Shown here in pieces: positions 11,201 through 21,300 of a stretch of 34,099 nucleotides of DNA (the first letter of the stretch is position 1; every line of letters begins with the position of its first letter). The DNA is from Mnemiopsis leidyi. Lineage: Eukaryota > Ctenophora > Tentaculata > Lobata > Bolinopsidae. The notes beneath the pieces are model-generated. The model was given only the letters and a program-made list of their open reading frames with translations, made no database searches and was not told the DNA's origin. The position numbers were made by a program, and so were the translations under genes. Location: the NCBI GenBank assembly GCA_000226015.1, contig JH153380.1, positions 65,104-99,202 of the forward strand, given 5' to 3'.

Positions 11201-14200
11201 GTGCGTCTGGCAGATACAGGTAAGCTTCAGATGGATGTTCTGATTCCACAGAGTCCGAACAAGACACAATTTTTATCGGATAATAATAATAGGATTATTT
11301 TCATTCTTATGAATTTCAGTGTACGAGGGACCAACTGTGCTTGTGAGCTGCACCGAACATTTTGTGTGGAGAACCGCAATTATATTTAGGAATTGGTGTT
11401 CATGTTTATACCTTCATTGATCATTCGATACTGATGTTTATCTCTCGTGTTCACGGGATATTGACGTTCATTGTAGTATTCGGCAACTAAGTTATCATGA
11501 TGCACCTCCCATATTCCTAGAAAAGCGGTATTTTAACTTGAATCTGAAGTGATTTGACTCAAAATTGCAAATATCTTACCGCCTCGTGTAAGAATGAAGT
11601 ACCTCGCAGGACTTGCTTCATGCTATATCTCAGTATATATATATCAGTATATCAATATATCCCAGTATATATCTAGCAACATTTGGCAAATGGGTCATAA
11701 GACATAAAGTTTGATGAGCGATACCTCATTCATTTTCTGATTTTCGATATTGTCGACATTGGAACCATTGAAACCATTTTCGCCATTGTTTCCAATGGAA
11801 TTTATGGCGCAATCTGCTTCATGGGTTCTATTGGCACTTAACTGGAATGATTGGCGCCATCGGAATTCCAAATGATTTATTCACTCTGAGTGGAGATGGT
11901 AAATCGAGTGGATCCATTGGTTCAAATGGTCGCCAATGGAACACAACGATTTGCACCAACGGCAATTGGGATCACCATTCGCACCACTCTTCCACTAAGT
12001 AGACCCATTGGCGCCAATAGCCTCACTGACCAAACTATTTGACCCTTTTGTGTAGTCCAAGTTTACTACCTTGGGAGACACCGCGCTGATGATTGGGGCA
12101 ATAAAAGAGGTATCACTCATGTGACCACCGTCATTAGACGAATATGAATAATTGATATATTTTGTTCGGTTATATATTTAGTATTGGCGTCATAATTAAC
12201 TATCAATTTCCTACAGTAGTTGTGCAATTCATTGCCAAATTTATTTTTGACGTGACGAATTCCAATTTTAAGAATTCAATTTTTGTGACCAATATTGTTG
12301 AAATGACGAAACCCCGATTCACAAACTTATTTGAGGTTTTTAGACGGATTGCACAACAAGGATCAATTTCACGAAAGTCTTAGTCGTCCTCCATTATGAA
12401 ATTTTGATATACCCGGATAATGAAAATCGGGCAAAATTAGTTAAAATCAAATCCATATTCGATTACTTGGATCACAGTCAGGACGCTCTGTCGTCAATCG
12501 TTACGAGGGGCCTCTAGCCGGTACAACGGAAACAGCTGCAGGGGGAATCTACAAACATTCTTGTCAATTTTACTTTTAGACAAACTGAAACTGTGGTATA
12601 ACCGTCTTAACCCATAATTAGTCGTGTTGTTGGAGCTCTAAAGCTTACTTGACCCTGGCCCTTCATGGTTTTTTGGTTAAAGAGGCCGCTCTTGGCAAAA
12701 GCCCCAGTGTTTTCAGACCGGAGTAGACTATTGCGTTTTCAACGAATAATAAAGGTAGATATAAACAATCTTTATGCAATATTGCTATAAATAAAGATAA
12801 CAATCTTCATGCCCAGGTAGTATTCAAAGAGAGTCCCGTTTGGATTTCGCCGATGTATTTTCTCCTCTACATCTGTCCAGTGATCCTCCCCGCTGTTATC
12901 CTGGTGTCCTGCTGTGTCGCTGTAACCTTCAAACTTCTCCTCGCCAACAAAATTATTGGTAGGAAAATACAGCTCAACGAGATACCGAAAGATTCCTCCA
13001 CTGTAAAGAGAAACACTGTTTTGAAGAAGAAGCGGATGGAAAAACAGGTTCGTAGCCGGGATTCAGAAAACTTCCATAACTTTAATCCTAGACAATTGAT
13101 ATAACGTATTGATATAATTGATATAGTATAGGCTTCATTTCTGATCGATTTTACATTTAAATTTAAAAGAAGATTGATATAGCTGTTCAGGCCTGATTGA
13201 AAATTAAATTACACAGATTCGTCTAGCATATATTCGTCACCTAAAATATATATTCTAGGTGACGACATCTATGCAGCTATTCTTTTTTTTGTTTCAAAAG
13301 AAATCAATGTATTCAAGTCGTAATTTATTGAAATAATTGCAGTTGTAGGACTTCAGTCGTTAACCTTATAACTAGGGAAAAATTTATTTTATTATTTCAG
13401 ACGGCAGCCGTGACCATGACTTTTTTGGCGGCCGCATTTACTACATGTTATATTTTCTGGTGGTTCATGGGTATCGTGGGTTTCCTTAAAACGATAAACG
13501 CGCTTCCCTCAACTGCAATAGTCAGTAAGTACAGTATTACAACTCAGTGACTCGCAAGATATTTCCTTGTGTTTAAGTAGGAACAAGTAATTTGAAAATT
13601 CCAATATTATAGCTCTAATTAAACTTTAAATTGTCAAATTATTTAGTTATACTGATTACATCTAGAAGATGTTAAATTTATTTGATCTTTAAACAGCTGC
13701 TGAGCAGTAAAACGCAAACATTATGTTATATACGAACATATTGACATAAGTATAAGAATTGAGCCTGCATGGAACCCAGCTGCTTCATTTCCTTGTTTAA
13801 CTTGCTGTACAGCAAGGACATTCACAGCTTCAAGCAGGGCACACAACTCAGTCACTTGCAAGATATTTCCTTGTGTTTCAGTAGTGACAAGTTGCAACAT
13901 TCTCTCGAGCATATATTGGTTACCCGGTACTCCATGTAAAGCATGACATATCTAGTTCACTTGTCCATTCCTGTGTAGATCTGTAAAAGTATTAGTTTCG
14001 GGCGTTGCCTCTACACCCCTATACTACAGGTTTTACCGAAATTTATAGAAGCTTTCAGGGCGTAGCTAGCGCCCGCGGCAGTGTTTCGAAGGCGAGCTGC
14101 TTAAAGTGCCCTTCTCAGCGCTCGTCACTGAAACTATATGTGTTTCCCGATTCCGCCAAAAATCGAGATTTTCAAGGCTCAAGCTACATATCTAAATATG

Positions 14201-17200
14201 TTACTAATCATGCTCGCAGGCAGCTGGTCTAAAACGGGCAGTGCTATAGCATCCTCCCTCTACGTGCTGATGCCCTTCATAAACTCCGCACTTAACCCTT
14301 ATCTTTACTATGTCAGAAACAACAGGGTAAGTTACAACTCTTCTTAATTCTATTTACATTTGTGTTTTATCCACTTTTGTGGATGATTAATTAAATATTA
14401 TGAATATTCTCATATCCTAACAAAATCATCACCCTAGAGTAACCCAAACTCTTAGTTACCCTATTAGTCGGGTTTGTGTCTAAAACAAACCTAAGAATAT
14501 ATTAACTTACTCCGTACATTAAAATACGGAAACCTGAAGTGCGACCCAAAGTAAACCAAACAGCTGCCCAGTGCTTATTCGATTGTATAGTACCAAAAAT
14601 TCGATCATATAGATAGTAACAAGGGTTCGATCGTTTAGTACCAAGAATTCAATCGTATAGTACCAAGAATTCGATCGTATAGTACCAAAAATTTGATCGT
14701 ATAGTACAAAGAATTCGATCCTATAGTTCCACGAATTCGATCGTATAGTACCAAGAATTCGATCGTTTAGTACCAAAAATTCGATCGTATAGTACCAAGA
14801 ATTCGATCGTATAGTACCAAGAATTCGATCGTTTAGTATCAAAAATTCGATCGTATAGTACCAAGAATTCGATCGTATAGTACCACGAATATCTCCTGTA
14901 CGTCAAATTTTTATAGTATTTCCCAAGAAGTAGACGCTGTCATTTTGCATTGCCTAACACAGAAAATTTAAAGGCCGAGCCAGGTAGCGTTCACAAAGAA
15001 CCATTTAACTTAATTCCAATGTGTATGGATATGGATGGCTACCGGACAACTAGGCACAAAGCTCCAATACCCAATATCTAATTCACAAGCAGACTTAAAC
15101 TAACCAGAACTGGTTGATTGGTTAATGACGAATAGTTCAATTAACCACCGACAACTAGGCACCAAGTTCTCTAGCTCTAGTTCAGGTTAAACATCTAGCA
15201 GGTGTCAGATTTCTTGCTTCAGATATATGTGTATATGTTTTGAGAGTCAATTGAAATATTGATTGAGCAAAGGATTAATGATAATAGTTCAAAAATAACG
15301 TATTTACTGTCAGAAAAATTACTCAATATCATTGCCAAAGTACTTGGCTACAGCAAAAACATAATCTATCTTGCTGGGTCTTAAAGCCTCTGTGAAAGCC
15401 CTCCACCATGTTCGAGGTGCGGGGGAAGTCCGGATCCTCCAAGACTCTGTCGAAATGCTGGTCATAACATTCAAAACATAGCTATAAGTGTCTCCCTTAT
15501 CTCCCGCTAAAATATATATCAAAGGCAAACATTTTGAATCAACCACAGAATGAATGGTGTAGGACTGAGGAAAGATCTTCGGTGCCACGTAAAACGTCCC
15601 GTCCGCTATCCAGTCAGGGTACTTGGCCAAGGTCTTCATGTTCCGGGTCGTTGAGAAGGCGATGACACGTACTCCTCTGTCAGTCTTCCCGTCGTAGAGG
15701 ACGAAGGGCTCATCTCTGCGTGTCGAGGTGCAGGTGGAAGGTAGGATGAAGTCCTCCGAGGTAGTAGCTTCGGCATGTTGGGCAGATCCAGAAGAGGAGG
15801 CTCGGCTTCTCTGAACAACTCGAGTAAGAGATTCCAGGTTTGGGAGAGTCTGATTTACTTTGCTGCCGTGTCTGCCAAGGTCTCCGAGATAAGGTTCTGT
15901 GTCACAGAAAGAGGTTGATTAGCTGCTTTTCGTTTTAGGGAGAGGAGGACTTCCTGTCGTGCTGGAACGCTCCCATCAGCAGAGTGGTTGTGGGGCTGTG
16001 TACCCAGAGTGAGGGAGTTGTCTGCTAGGGCTAAGTAGATGTGACACTTGCACTTCGTAGGAGGGTTGTACTTGGCACATCTCCAGGTTGAGGTTAGCGC
16101 TGTGTCACTGCTCTTCTTCCGGGAGTAGATGTAGCCGTCGGAATCCAGGATCTGCTGTGCTCCACGCTGACTGGTGATGAACTTGGAGAAGGTAGGCATG
16201 ATGAAAATGCGATGATGTCATATCTTTTCAGCAGTATTTATATCCATCGTGTCGGCAACACATTAACAGCTGATCAGTTCTCCCACATGTAACTCTGGGG
16301 TCTGGTATAACTCTTACATGTCTCCAACAAGCACATGTACGTCGTGAGGATGTGGACCATCTCCACCACCCACTGGTGGCTCAGATCTCTTGGCACCTAC
16401 TCACATCACCTCTGAAACGTCATTGATTGGGCTAGGCCATGTGATCCCTGTGGGAATGTGACCTGACCCCTGTGGTAGCTCAGATCCCTTAATGCCTAGT
16501 TGTCGGCCACCGATATGGATATAGCTCAGAAATTGCTACGATATGGATTAAGATCATCAGGAATTCAATCAGAGTTTAATTAAACGTCACTGATCGACGA
16601 CCGCCGCAATGAAAGCGGTGCCATGGCTGTATTATTATCCATACCGGATTGGGATCGTGAAAAAAGGATTTCTGTAGTATGTCAAGCTGTCAAATAAACC
16701 AAGTAGCTAGCAAAAATTGAGAAATCGACCTTTTAGCAATGAAGTTGTAGGCGTTATCTGGTTTGAGGTCTGCCTATGTGGTTAGTGAGACGTAAAACTT
16801 ATTGGCCAGATATTTATCATATTTAATCGTATAGTACATATTTGGTATACGCAGGAAAGATATCTCTGGGGAAGTCGAGATGAAAGCATTGCGCCTGGAA
16901 CATAACATAACATAAGCTCTATCAATTTTTTAACGTATTTACTATCCAATTTTTTGAACATTCCCGTGTTTGCAGGCAATCATCGTTAAGCCGACAAAAC
17001 TGACAAATTTTCTTTTAAAAAACATCAGGATACCTACAATAGTCGCTAATTATTCACAGTCCTCTGTAACTGAGCAGCCAATGTGATTATACAGCAATCA
17101 GGAACAGGATTGGAGGAAGATGTGTTAAACTGCAGGTGCCACTTTAATTAGCTGAAGATTTACCCAAATTTTTGTAAACAGTTAAGAAAAGTATCATTCT

Positions 17201-17934
17201 AGAATTAATTTGATAATGCGAATGTGATTGTATGACAACTTGTACACCATTACCATTACTGCAACATAGTTTCTTAGCCTATTAAACAGCTTCGGTTGTG
17301 GGAAGCTTGTTTGCCACTAGTAAAATGAGTCTATTTAGCCCGCTACAGGCGTTAAATTTTAAGAAGTTTACACAGTATTAAACAGGAATAAACATTAAAT
17401 AGGTTGATTGCTTCTTAGCGATGTCAGATGGCTATAAAGAAGCAATTTTCTAATAGAAGTTGTTGAAACTGTGAGGGAAGGGGCAATCCAAATTTTTGAG
17501 AGGGACATATCTCTGAATTTAAGAGCATTGATGGCGTGGCATTGCGCCATACTTTAAGAAATTAGATTGTTTCTACTTTTATTACTATAAATATAATAAT
17601 CCTATTCGGAGAAATAGCAGTTAGCCTCAACGAAAGAAGTCTTACAGTATTTCAGTATTTTGCATCTAAAAAAATCATATAAATAGTAACTGAATACATT
17701 GCGAATCAATTAAAACTCGAAAGTCTTAAAACCTCAACTATTTAACAACTACCTGCACCTAGTACCGACTGAGCGAGCGTGATCTCTATACTTTTATTTC
17801 AGGCGCTGCTCGCCCTGAAGAACCTGATGAACGGAGGGACGGCCGGACGTAAGCCCACAGGTAACGAGTGTAGCTCGTCCTACATGAAGGGTTACTCGGG
17901 GGACGAGGGTCTCATGGATCACCCTTCCAAATAA
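8089..17934 (+). CDS. Class A (rhodopsin-like) G protein-coupled receptor, eight exons
   Basis: This is a seven-transmembrane receptor expected in the plasma membrane; the ligand is unknown. Eight exons (8089-8232, 9928-10025, 10226-10336, 11072-11219, 12817-13047, 13401-13524, 14220-14326, 17803-17934) join in frame into 364 residues. Visible class A marks are GN (N21) in TM1, D51 in TM2, C84 before TM3, DRW (108-110) in place of DRY exactly 25 residues after C84, W136 in TM4, C162 in loop 2 as disulfide partner, P192 in TM5 and NPxxY (311-315) in TM7. TM6 has FTTCYIF (257-263), so the usual Trp and Pro of CWxP are Tyr and Phe. A basic third loop precedes TM6 and a helix-8-like tail follows TM7. 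Loop 2 faintly recalls prostanoid receptors, but TM7 lacks their DPW motif, so I leave it as an orphan. The N-terminus may continue in an upstream exon. Confidence 0.9.
8437..8531. repeat. Direct repeat pair in GPCR intron 1
   Basis: The sequence agtgttagattacgaatata continues as attttaaagttt and occurs twice, about 58 bp apart. It is followed in both cases by related text (gcaccgagttt, aatttctcaag). This is a local tandem duplication with later rearrangement. Confidence 0.85.
8576..8671. repeat. Foldback (inverted repeat) in GPCR intron 1
   Basis: cactgaccgatattaatgt near 8590 pairs with acattaatcggtcagtg near 8633 except for a 2-nt bulge. The outer segments tttctcaag and cttgagaaac extend the pairing around an unpaired patch. 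The size and shape resemble a small foldback MITE, but no clear target duplication is visible. Confidence 0.75.
9928..10025 (+). CDS. GPCR exon with TM2
   Basis: The acceptor is ttttactgttcag and the donor ACAAA|gtaagt, phase 2. It encodes SCDIVTTLVTMTFVMAGLLD, where D51 is at the conserved TM2 Asp position, and loop 1 with KSLYENSEALET. Confidence 0.88.
10040..10199. repeat. 21-22 bp minisatellite in GPCR intron 2
   Basis: About seven copies of cagggattggtagttcttatgt and slightly shorter variants fill most of this 200-bp intron. They start 15 bp after the donor and end shortly before the acceptor. The array could vary in length between individuals and change the size of the intron. Confidence 0.92.
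10226..10336 (+). CDS. GPCR exon with TM3 and DRW motif
   Basis: The acceptor is atacttacag and the donor TTCAG|gtattt. It encodes VACNVIGFQFNVLSRC, then GIGMDRWLAVYKPF. C84 and the Asp-Arg-Trp triplet have the spacing expected of class A receptors. Confidence 0.92.
10337..11071 (+). other. GPCR intron 3
   Basis: No other gene is seen. Near the 3' end, gttgcgaaaactgatttcgcaac (11011-11033) forms a 9-bp perfect stem with loop actga. The loop, with the flanking t, spells ctgat, a plausible branch-point sequence 45-50 nt before the acceptor. Confidence 0.5.
11072..11219 (+). CDS. GPCR exon with TM4 and loop 2
   Basis: The acceptor is gattggacag and the donor ATACAG|gtaagc, phase 0. It encodes YKRSGVMKIVRAYVF, then LAWTVSLLISCVPFMTG (W136 in TM4) and the extracellular loop with FRMCVWQIQ, whose Cys would pair with C84. 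Confidence 0.9.
11220..12816 (+). other. GPCR intron 4
   Basis: The intron holds a TA-rich microsatellite near 11632-11682. Positions 11745-12040 are a degenerate region in which ccattg and ccaatgg words recur every 9-12 bp, some in inverted order (ggcgccaat / attggcgcc). No coding signal is seen. Confidence 0.5.
12817..13047 (+). CDS. GPCR exon with TM5 and loop 3
   Basis: The acceptor is ttcatgcccag and the donor AAACAG|gttcgt, both phase 0, giving 77 codons. It encodes VWISPMYFLLYICPVILPAV and the rest of TM5, then a basic third intracellular loop ending LKKKRMEKQ, the expected G-protein-facing region. Confidence 0.9.
13401..13524 (+). CDS. GPCR exon with TM6
   Basis: The acceptor is ttattatttcag and the donor GTCA|gtaagt, phase 1. 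It encodes TAAVTMTFLAAAFTTCYIFW and WFMGIVGF. Where most class A receptors have CWxP, this reads CYIF, lacking the toggle Trp and the kink Pro. Confidence 0.9.
13539..13899. repeat. 55-bp direct repeat pair in GPCR intron 6
   Basis: acaactcagtgactcgcaag and the following 35 bp at 13539-13594 reappear with a few changes at 13843-13899, about 304 bp away. The first copy begins 15 bp after the donor of exon 6. The 16-bp perfect palindrome cttgctgtacagcaag lies just before the second copy, at 13800-13815. Confidence 0.85.
14220..14326 (+). CDS. GPCR exon with TM7
   Basis: The acceptor tgctcgcag is preceded by a near-consensus branch point ttactaat, and the donor is AACAGG|gtaagt. It encodes SAIASSLYVLMPFINSALNP then YLYYVRNNR, with NPxxY at residues 311-315. 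Confidence 0.92.
14577..14887. repeat. 21-bp minisatellite with GATC and GAATTC sites
   Basis: About 15 copies of ttcgatcgtatagtaccaaga lie in the last GPCR intron. Because 21 is divisible by three and the unit lacks stops in some frames, it gives open frames of 60-107 codons on the minus strand (repeats such as YYTIEFLVL). I regard these as repeat artefacts rather than genes. Confidence 0.93.
15033..15056. repeat. Left terminal inverted repeat of MULE remnant
   Basis: Begins directly after TATGGATAT. The core gacaactaggca matches the inverted right end at 16491-16513; the outer part is imperfect. Confidence 0.65.
15305..16199 (-). pseudogene. Broken FLYWCH-MULE transposase
   Basis: The frame from ATG 16199 to TAA near 15855 reads an N-terminal FLYWCH-like zinc finger: GYIYSRKKSSD, then WRCAKYNPPTKCKC and PHNH give the Cys and His ligands. 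Coding resumes in another frame upstream of about 15857, without stops, and contains the MULE start DGTFYVAPKIFPQSYTIH, where the Asp is the first DDE residue, then PLIYILAGDKGDTYSYVLNV. The usual middle of the catalytic domain is missing. A third frame then shows PRTSNMVEGFHRGF (about 15416-15375), recalling the conserved C-terminal 'NxxEGxH' segment. So there are at least one frameshift and one internal deletion, and it cannot make an active transposase. Confidence 0.85.
16491..16513. repeat. Right terminal inverted repeat of MULE remnant
   Basis: tgcctagttgtcggccaccg is the inverted counterpart of the left end and abuts the second TATGGATAT. Confidence 0.65.
16523..17802 (+). other. 3' part of GPCR intron 7
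   Basis: This is AT-rich intronic sequence with no gene seen. The acceptor atacttttatttcag at 17802 includes TTTATT (17793-17798), which on the other strand is an AATAAA that the convergent ABHD14-like gene could use. Confidence 0.5.
17803..17934 (+). CDS. GPCR last exon, cytoplasmic tail
   Basis: Phase 0 after NNR|. It encodes ALLALKNLMNGG (helix 8-like), then a Ser/Gly-rich tail with NECSSSYMKGYSGDEG and ends HPSK before TAA. The single Cys could be lipidated and the Ser cluster phosphorylated. The codons are noticeably richer in G and C than the flanking intron, as in the other exons. Confidence 0.85.
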   Translation, partial: ALLALKNLMNGGTAGRKPTGNECSSSYMKGYSGDEGLMDHPSK

Positions 17935-18156
17935 CCCCTGCATTCTTTGTGACAAGTGATCCGATTTGCCTTGCCCGAACTCCTTGATTTCTGAACGCAC
18001 GCCTTAATTTTTTAGGCCGTACCCCCGAATGTTGCACCTTATATCCATCGCTCCCTCGGACTTAATGGCTGCTTATTCAGACAACCGGTATGGTCTCTGT
18101 TGACTGCGTTGCTGAATGTTTATGACTTTCTGCAGTTAAAAAAGTACTGAGGAACT

Positions 18157-18162
18157 AATAAA
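18157..18162 (+). terminator. Poly(A) signal AATAAA for the GPCR
   Basis: A canonical AATAAA lies 223 bp after the GPCR stop codon and 32 bp before the stop codon of the convergent ABHD14-like gene. The two transcripts therefore probably overlap at their 3' ends. Confidence 0.55.
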
Positions 18163-18193
18163 TCACACAAGCTGCTCAATACCCAAAAAGCCC

Positions 18194-18389
18194 TCAAGAA
18201 TCTGATTTCGTTAGGTATTCTAAAAATCTCTTCAAGATCGTGTTAAAAACAACCGGATCTTCGTTGTAAAACTCTCGATAAGCGTTAGTGAAGGAATGTA
18301 CCCGGGAGCTAGTGATGTGTCGGGCCCAGTCGTGGGACGTCGTCAGACATTCGGTATCCCTGGGGTTCGGTGAGGGGTGAAGATGAGGA
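18194..18389 (-). CDS. ABHD14-like exon 6 (C-terminus)
   Basis: The acceptor is cttttttaacag. The exon completes codon 273, then reads PHLHPSPNPRDTECL, HDWARHI, SSRVHSFTNAYREFYNEDPV and ends FLEYLTKSDS before TGA. The last 30 residues line up with the family's terminal helix, with Arg at the catalytic His position. The Pro/His-rich start is longer than in vertebrate homologues, and a second frame reading VLIFTP overlaps it, so a small sequence error here cannot be excluded. Confidence 0.82.
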
Positions 18390-21300
18390 CTGTTAAAAAA
18401 GTAACGCTTTTAGAAGTTAGTTTTCACCTTCGATCAGGTACGCTTTACAGAAGCATTTTGGATCAAAGATGTAAGTTAAAATTTATTGTAATGAAATCAA
18501 TAGAACTTTGAACTTGCCAGTTAAGTTGATATTTATGCTTGAATTTTCGATTTTATTAGGGCCACGTTTCAAGCACTCTTTAAAATGACTAAAATGATAA
18601 CACGATTGCCGATTGGGCGATGAGGCTATCCATTTAACTAAATTTCCTCAGAAAATTTATTTGCAAAAATGCCTAATTTTTCAGATTTAATTAAGATAAT
18701 CTTGAGTATTCGATTGACAATATTATAAATTAACAGCTATTAACGAATTTTGAAACTGCTTACTTCCCACCGCAAAGAAATAGAACTTGTGAGTTGATAG
18801 TTTGCGCTGTTATTCGTTGCATATCCGTATACTGGTTGATTGCTGAGTCGATGTTAATGTACCTAAAATAAAGTATGATTGAAAAAATACTTTTTCTATC
18901 AGCCATATTGTTGACAATATAATATCTCAACCTGGGCAAATGTTTTATCAGATTTTAACCAAGGTTTATGCCTTTTTATTATTTACATTGTTATCGCTGA
19001 TTTTCAACTCTCATGTAGTTGAAGTTCGGCTGTTTAAAAAATCTTTGTTCATCAATATTAGCTGGTTATCTTATAAACATTCGTTTTATTTTTGTTGCTT
19101 ACTGAACTAAGTACTCCTTCCAAAATTGCAATTGTTTATCTCTGACACAGTGCCCCCCCCCCCACCGGTCCTACCAATTAATCCTCGCCCTGCCTTATGA
19201 AGCACCTAGCCTCTTAATTTCCCCATAACTGACCCTTTAAGCAAAGGACTGCTCTTGCTGTAGCGAATCAAGTATTCCATGGTAGCAGAGTTGCTGCTGT
19301 CCGCACTCAGTAGAACCACACCAGGTCGATATAGATCCAAGTGCTGAAAAAAAGTTTGTATGTCAGAAATCAGAATGTTGCCAATATGATCATAATACAA
19401 GTTAGGATACGTTTCTATTTCCAGTTTTCATCTTCGTTTGCACCTCATTATTTTTTGGGCCGATGCCAATGTTTTGATTGGCAGTCAGGATTTCCTTTGG
19501 TCGGTACTCAAAATAGCGTATTGAGCCCAATATGTAATATCGCTGATGAAATGTGTATCGGAGGAAGGTTGGCCAAGAGAGCGCTATGGGTATGTGATGG
19601 TAGTGCAAGTGCTATTATATAGATTGATCTTCATTTACAGCTCACCAATCATATTCTTTGCCTTTCATTAATTTCAAAGGCAATTTATTGCTTGCATCTT
19701 CGAAAACGCAATTGGATGTTGTCTTTAACACTTTTCATTCATTGAACTTGCATTGCAGCGCAGCCCAAAATGAGACTAAGTGGGTGACTACAGAGATACG
19801 TAAGTAGTAAGATTGCGAAGACTGCGTTTCATGATTAATGGTGGTATAAAGGTTAACTTAGAAAATCGATTTTCATAGTAGTACTTTCCCAGCGAATAAA
19901 ATTAAGCAAGTATGCGGTGAACTTGTGATAAAAGAGATCAAAGAAATGAAAAAGTCGTGTTATTGTCTAGTTCTCAGCGAACATCAACTATTTACATTTT
20001 ATTTGACGTATCTTCAAGCATAACGATGATCAAATTCTGAAATTTGTTTATAAGTTCAAAGAACAGCACATGTCCAATACAAAATTCAACTTCATACCAG
20101 AAATGAATTAAGAATTTGATGACGCTAATATGTTTACCTTGGAATCATGATTCACGAAGCAATTCAGAAATTATTGGCTCGCTCATGTTTGAAGCTAACT
20201 TAATGAGGTAAGATATAACGCTCAATAGATAATAATTTACTTATATATCCTGAGAGCTGATCATGATAATATCATCCCTCAGCAAGTATTGTTTGGCACT
20301 ATAAGCATATAGGGATTATAAGTGATTGCCAAATACCAAGCTGGAAGTTATCCTTTTTATTGGACCGAATCATGATTGTTGATATTTGTTAAGATTTATC
20401 TCTCACTGGAAAGAAAAAGATAATTTTGAATTCCTGACCTGGATAAAAAGCTTGATGAACTCAGCAGGTCTAAGTTTGGGGTCTAAAGAAGAGAGCCCAT
20501 GGCCGGGTAACTCCAATGCCACAACGCGATATCCAGCGCTTGCTAAGTCCTCCAAAGTACCAATGTCGTTCCATATGGCAGATGTAAAGTGTTCTCCGTG
20601 GAAAAGGAGAACGTTAAGTTTAGGCACCCAGCCGTTACTTGCTTCCCTGCAACAATATAAGTTTAGTTTAGTAACCCAGCCGTTACTTGCTTCCCTGCAA
20701 CAATATCANNNNNNNNNNNNNNNNNNNNNNNNNNNNNNNNNNNNNNNNNNNNNNNNNNNNNNNNNNNNNNNNNNNNNNNNNNNNNNNNNNNNNNNNNNNN
20801 NNNNNNNNNNNNNNNNNNNNNNNNNNNNNNNNNNNNNNNNNNNNNNNNNNNNNNNNNNNNNNNNNNNNNNNNNNNNNNNNNNNNNNNNNNNNNNNNNNNN
20901 NNNNNNNNNNNNNNNNNNNNNNNNNNNNNNNNNNNNNNNNNNNNNNNNNNNNNNNNNNNNNNNNNNNNNNNNNNNNNNNNNNNNNNNNNNNNNNNNNNNN
21001 NNNNNNNNNNNNNNNNNNNNNNNNNNNNNNNNNNNNNNNNNNNNNNNNNNNNNNNNNNNNNNNNNNNNNNNNNNNNNNNNNNNNNNNNNNNNNNNNNNNN
21101 NNNNNNNNNNNNNNNNNNNNNNNNNNNNNNNNNNNNNNNNNNNNNNNNNNNNNNNNNNNNNNNNNNNNNNNNNNNNNNNNNNNNNNNNNNNNNNNNNNNN
21201 NNNNNNNNNNNNNNNNNNNNNNNNNNNNNNNNNNNNNNNNNNNNNNNNNNNNNNNNNNNNNNNNNNNNNNNNNNNNNNNNNNNNNNNNNNNNNNNNNNNN

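Larger units (their letters stand above)
15024..16522 (-). mobile_element. MULE-type DNA transposon remnant with inverted ends and 9-bp target duplication
   Basis: The same 9-mer TATGGATAT lies at 15024-15032 and 16514-16522, matching the 8-11 bp target duplications typical of Mutator-like elements. Just inside it, the left end ggatggctaccggacaacta and the right end (read inverted) tcggtggccgacaactaggc share gacaactaggca, with imperfect matches outside. The body is about 1.48 kb and contains a damaged FLYWCH/MULE transposase frame read leftward. It sits antisense in the last intron of the GPCR. A further copy of the end sequence (ccaccgacaactaggca) lies at 15147-15163, so the left end may be partly duplicated or nested. 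Confidence 0.75.

Noticed and set aside
11745..12040. Recurrent ccattgg/ccaatgg words as a possible CRISPR-like or regulatory array
   Set aside because: Spacing and sequence are irregular, the context is a eukaryotic intron, and it is best seen as a decayed short repeat.
14519..14906. Minus-strand open frames of 61 and 107 codons with repeated YYTIEFLVL-like words
   Set aside because: They are produced by a 21-bp minisatellite whose length is a multiple of three; no start context, splice sites or family match.
15636..15818. 60-codon minus-strand frame MFREAEPPLL and on
   Set aside because: It overlaps the transposase-like frame read one base over; the other frame has the conserved MULE words.
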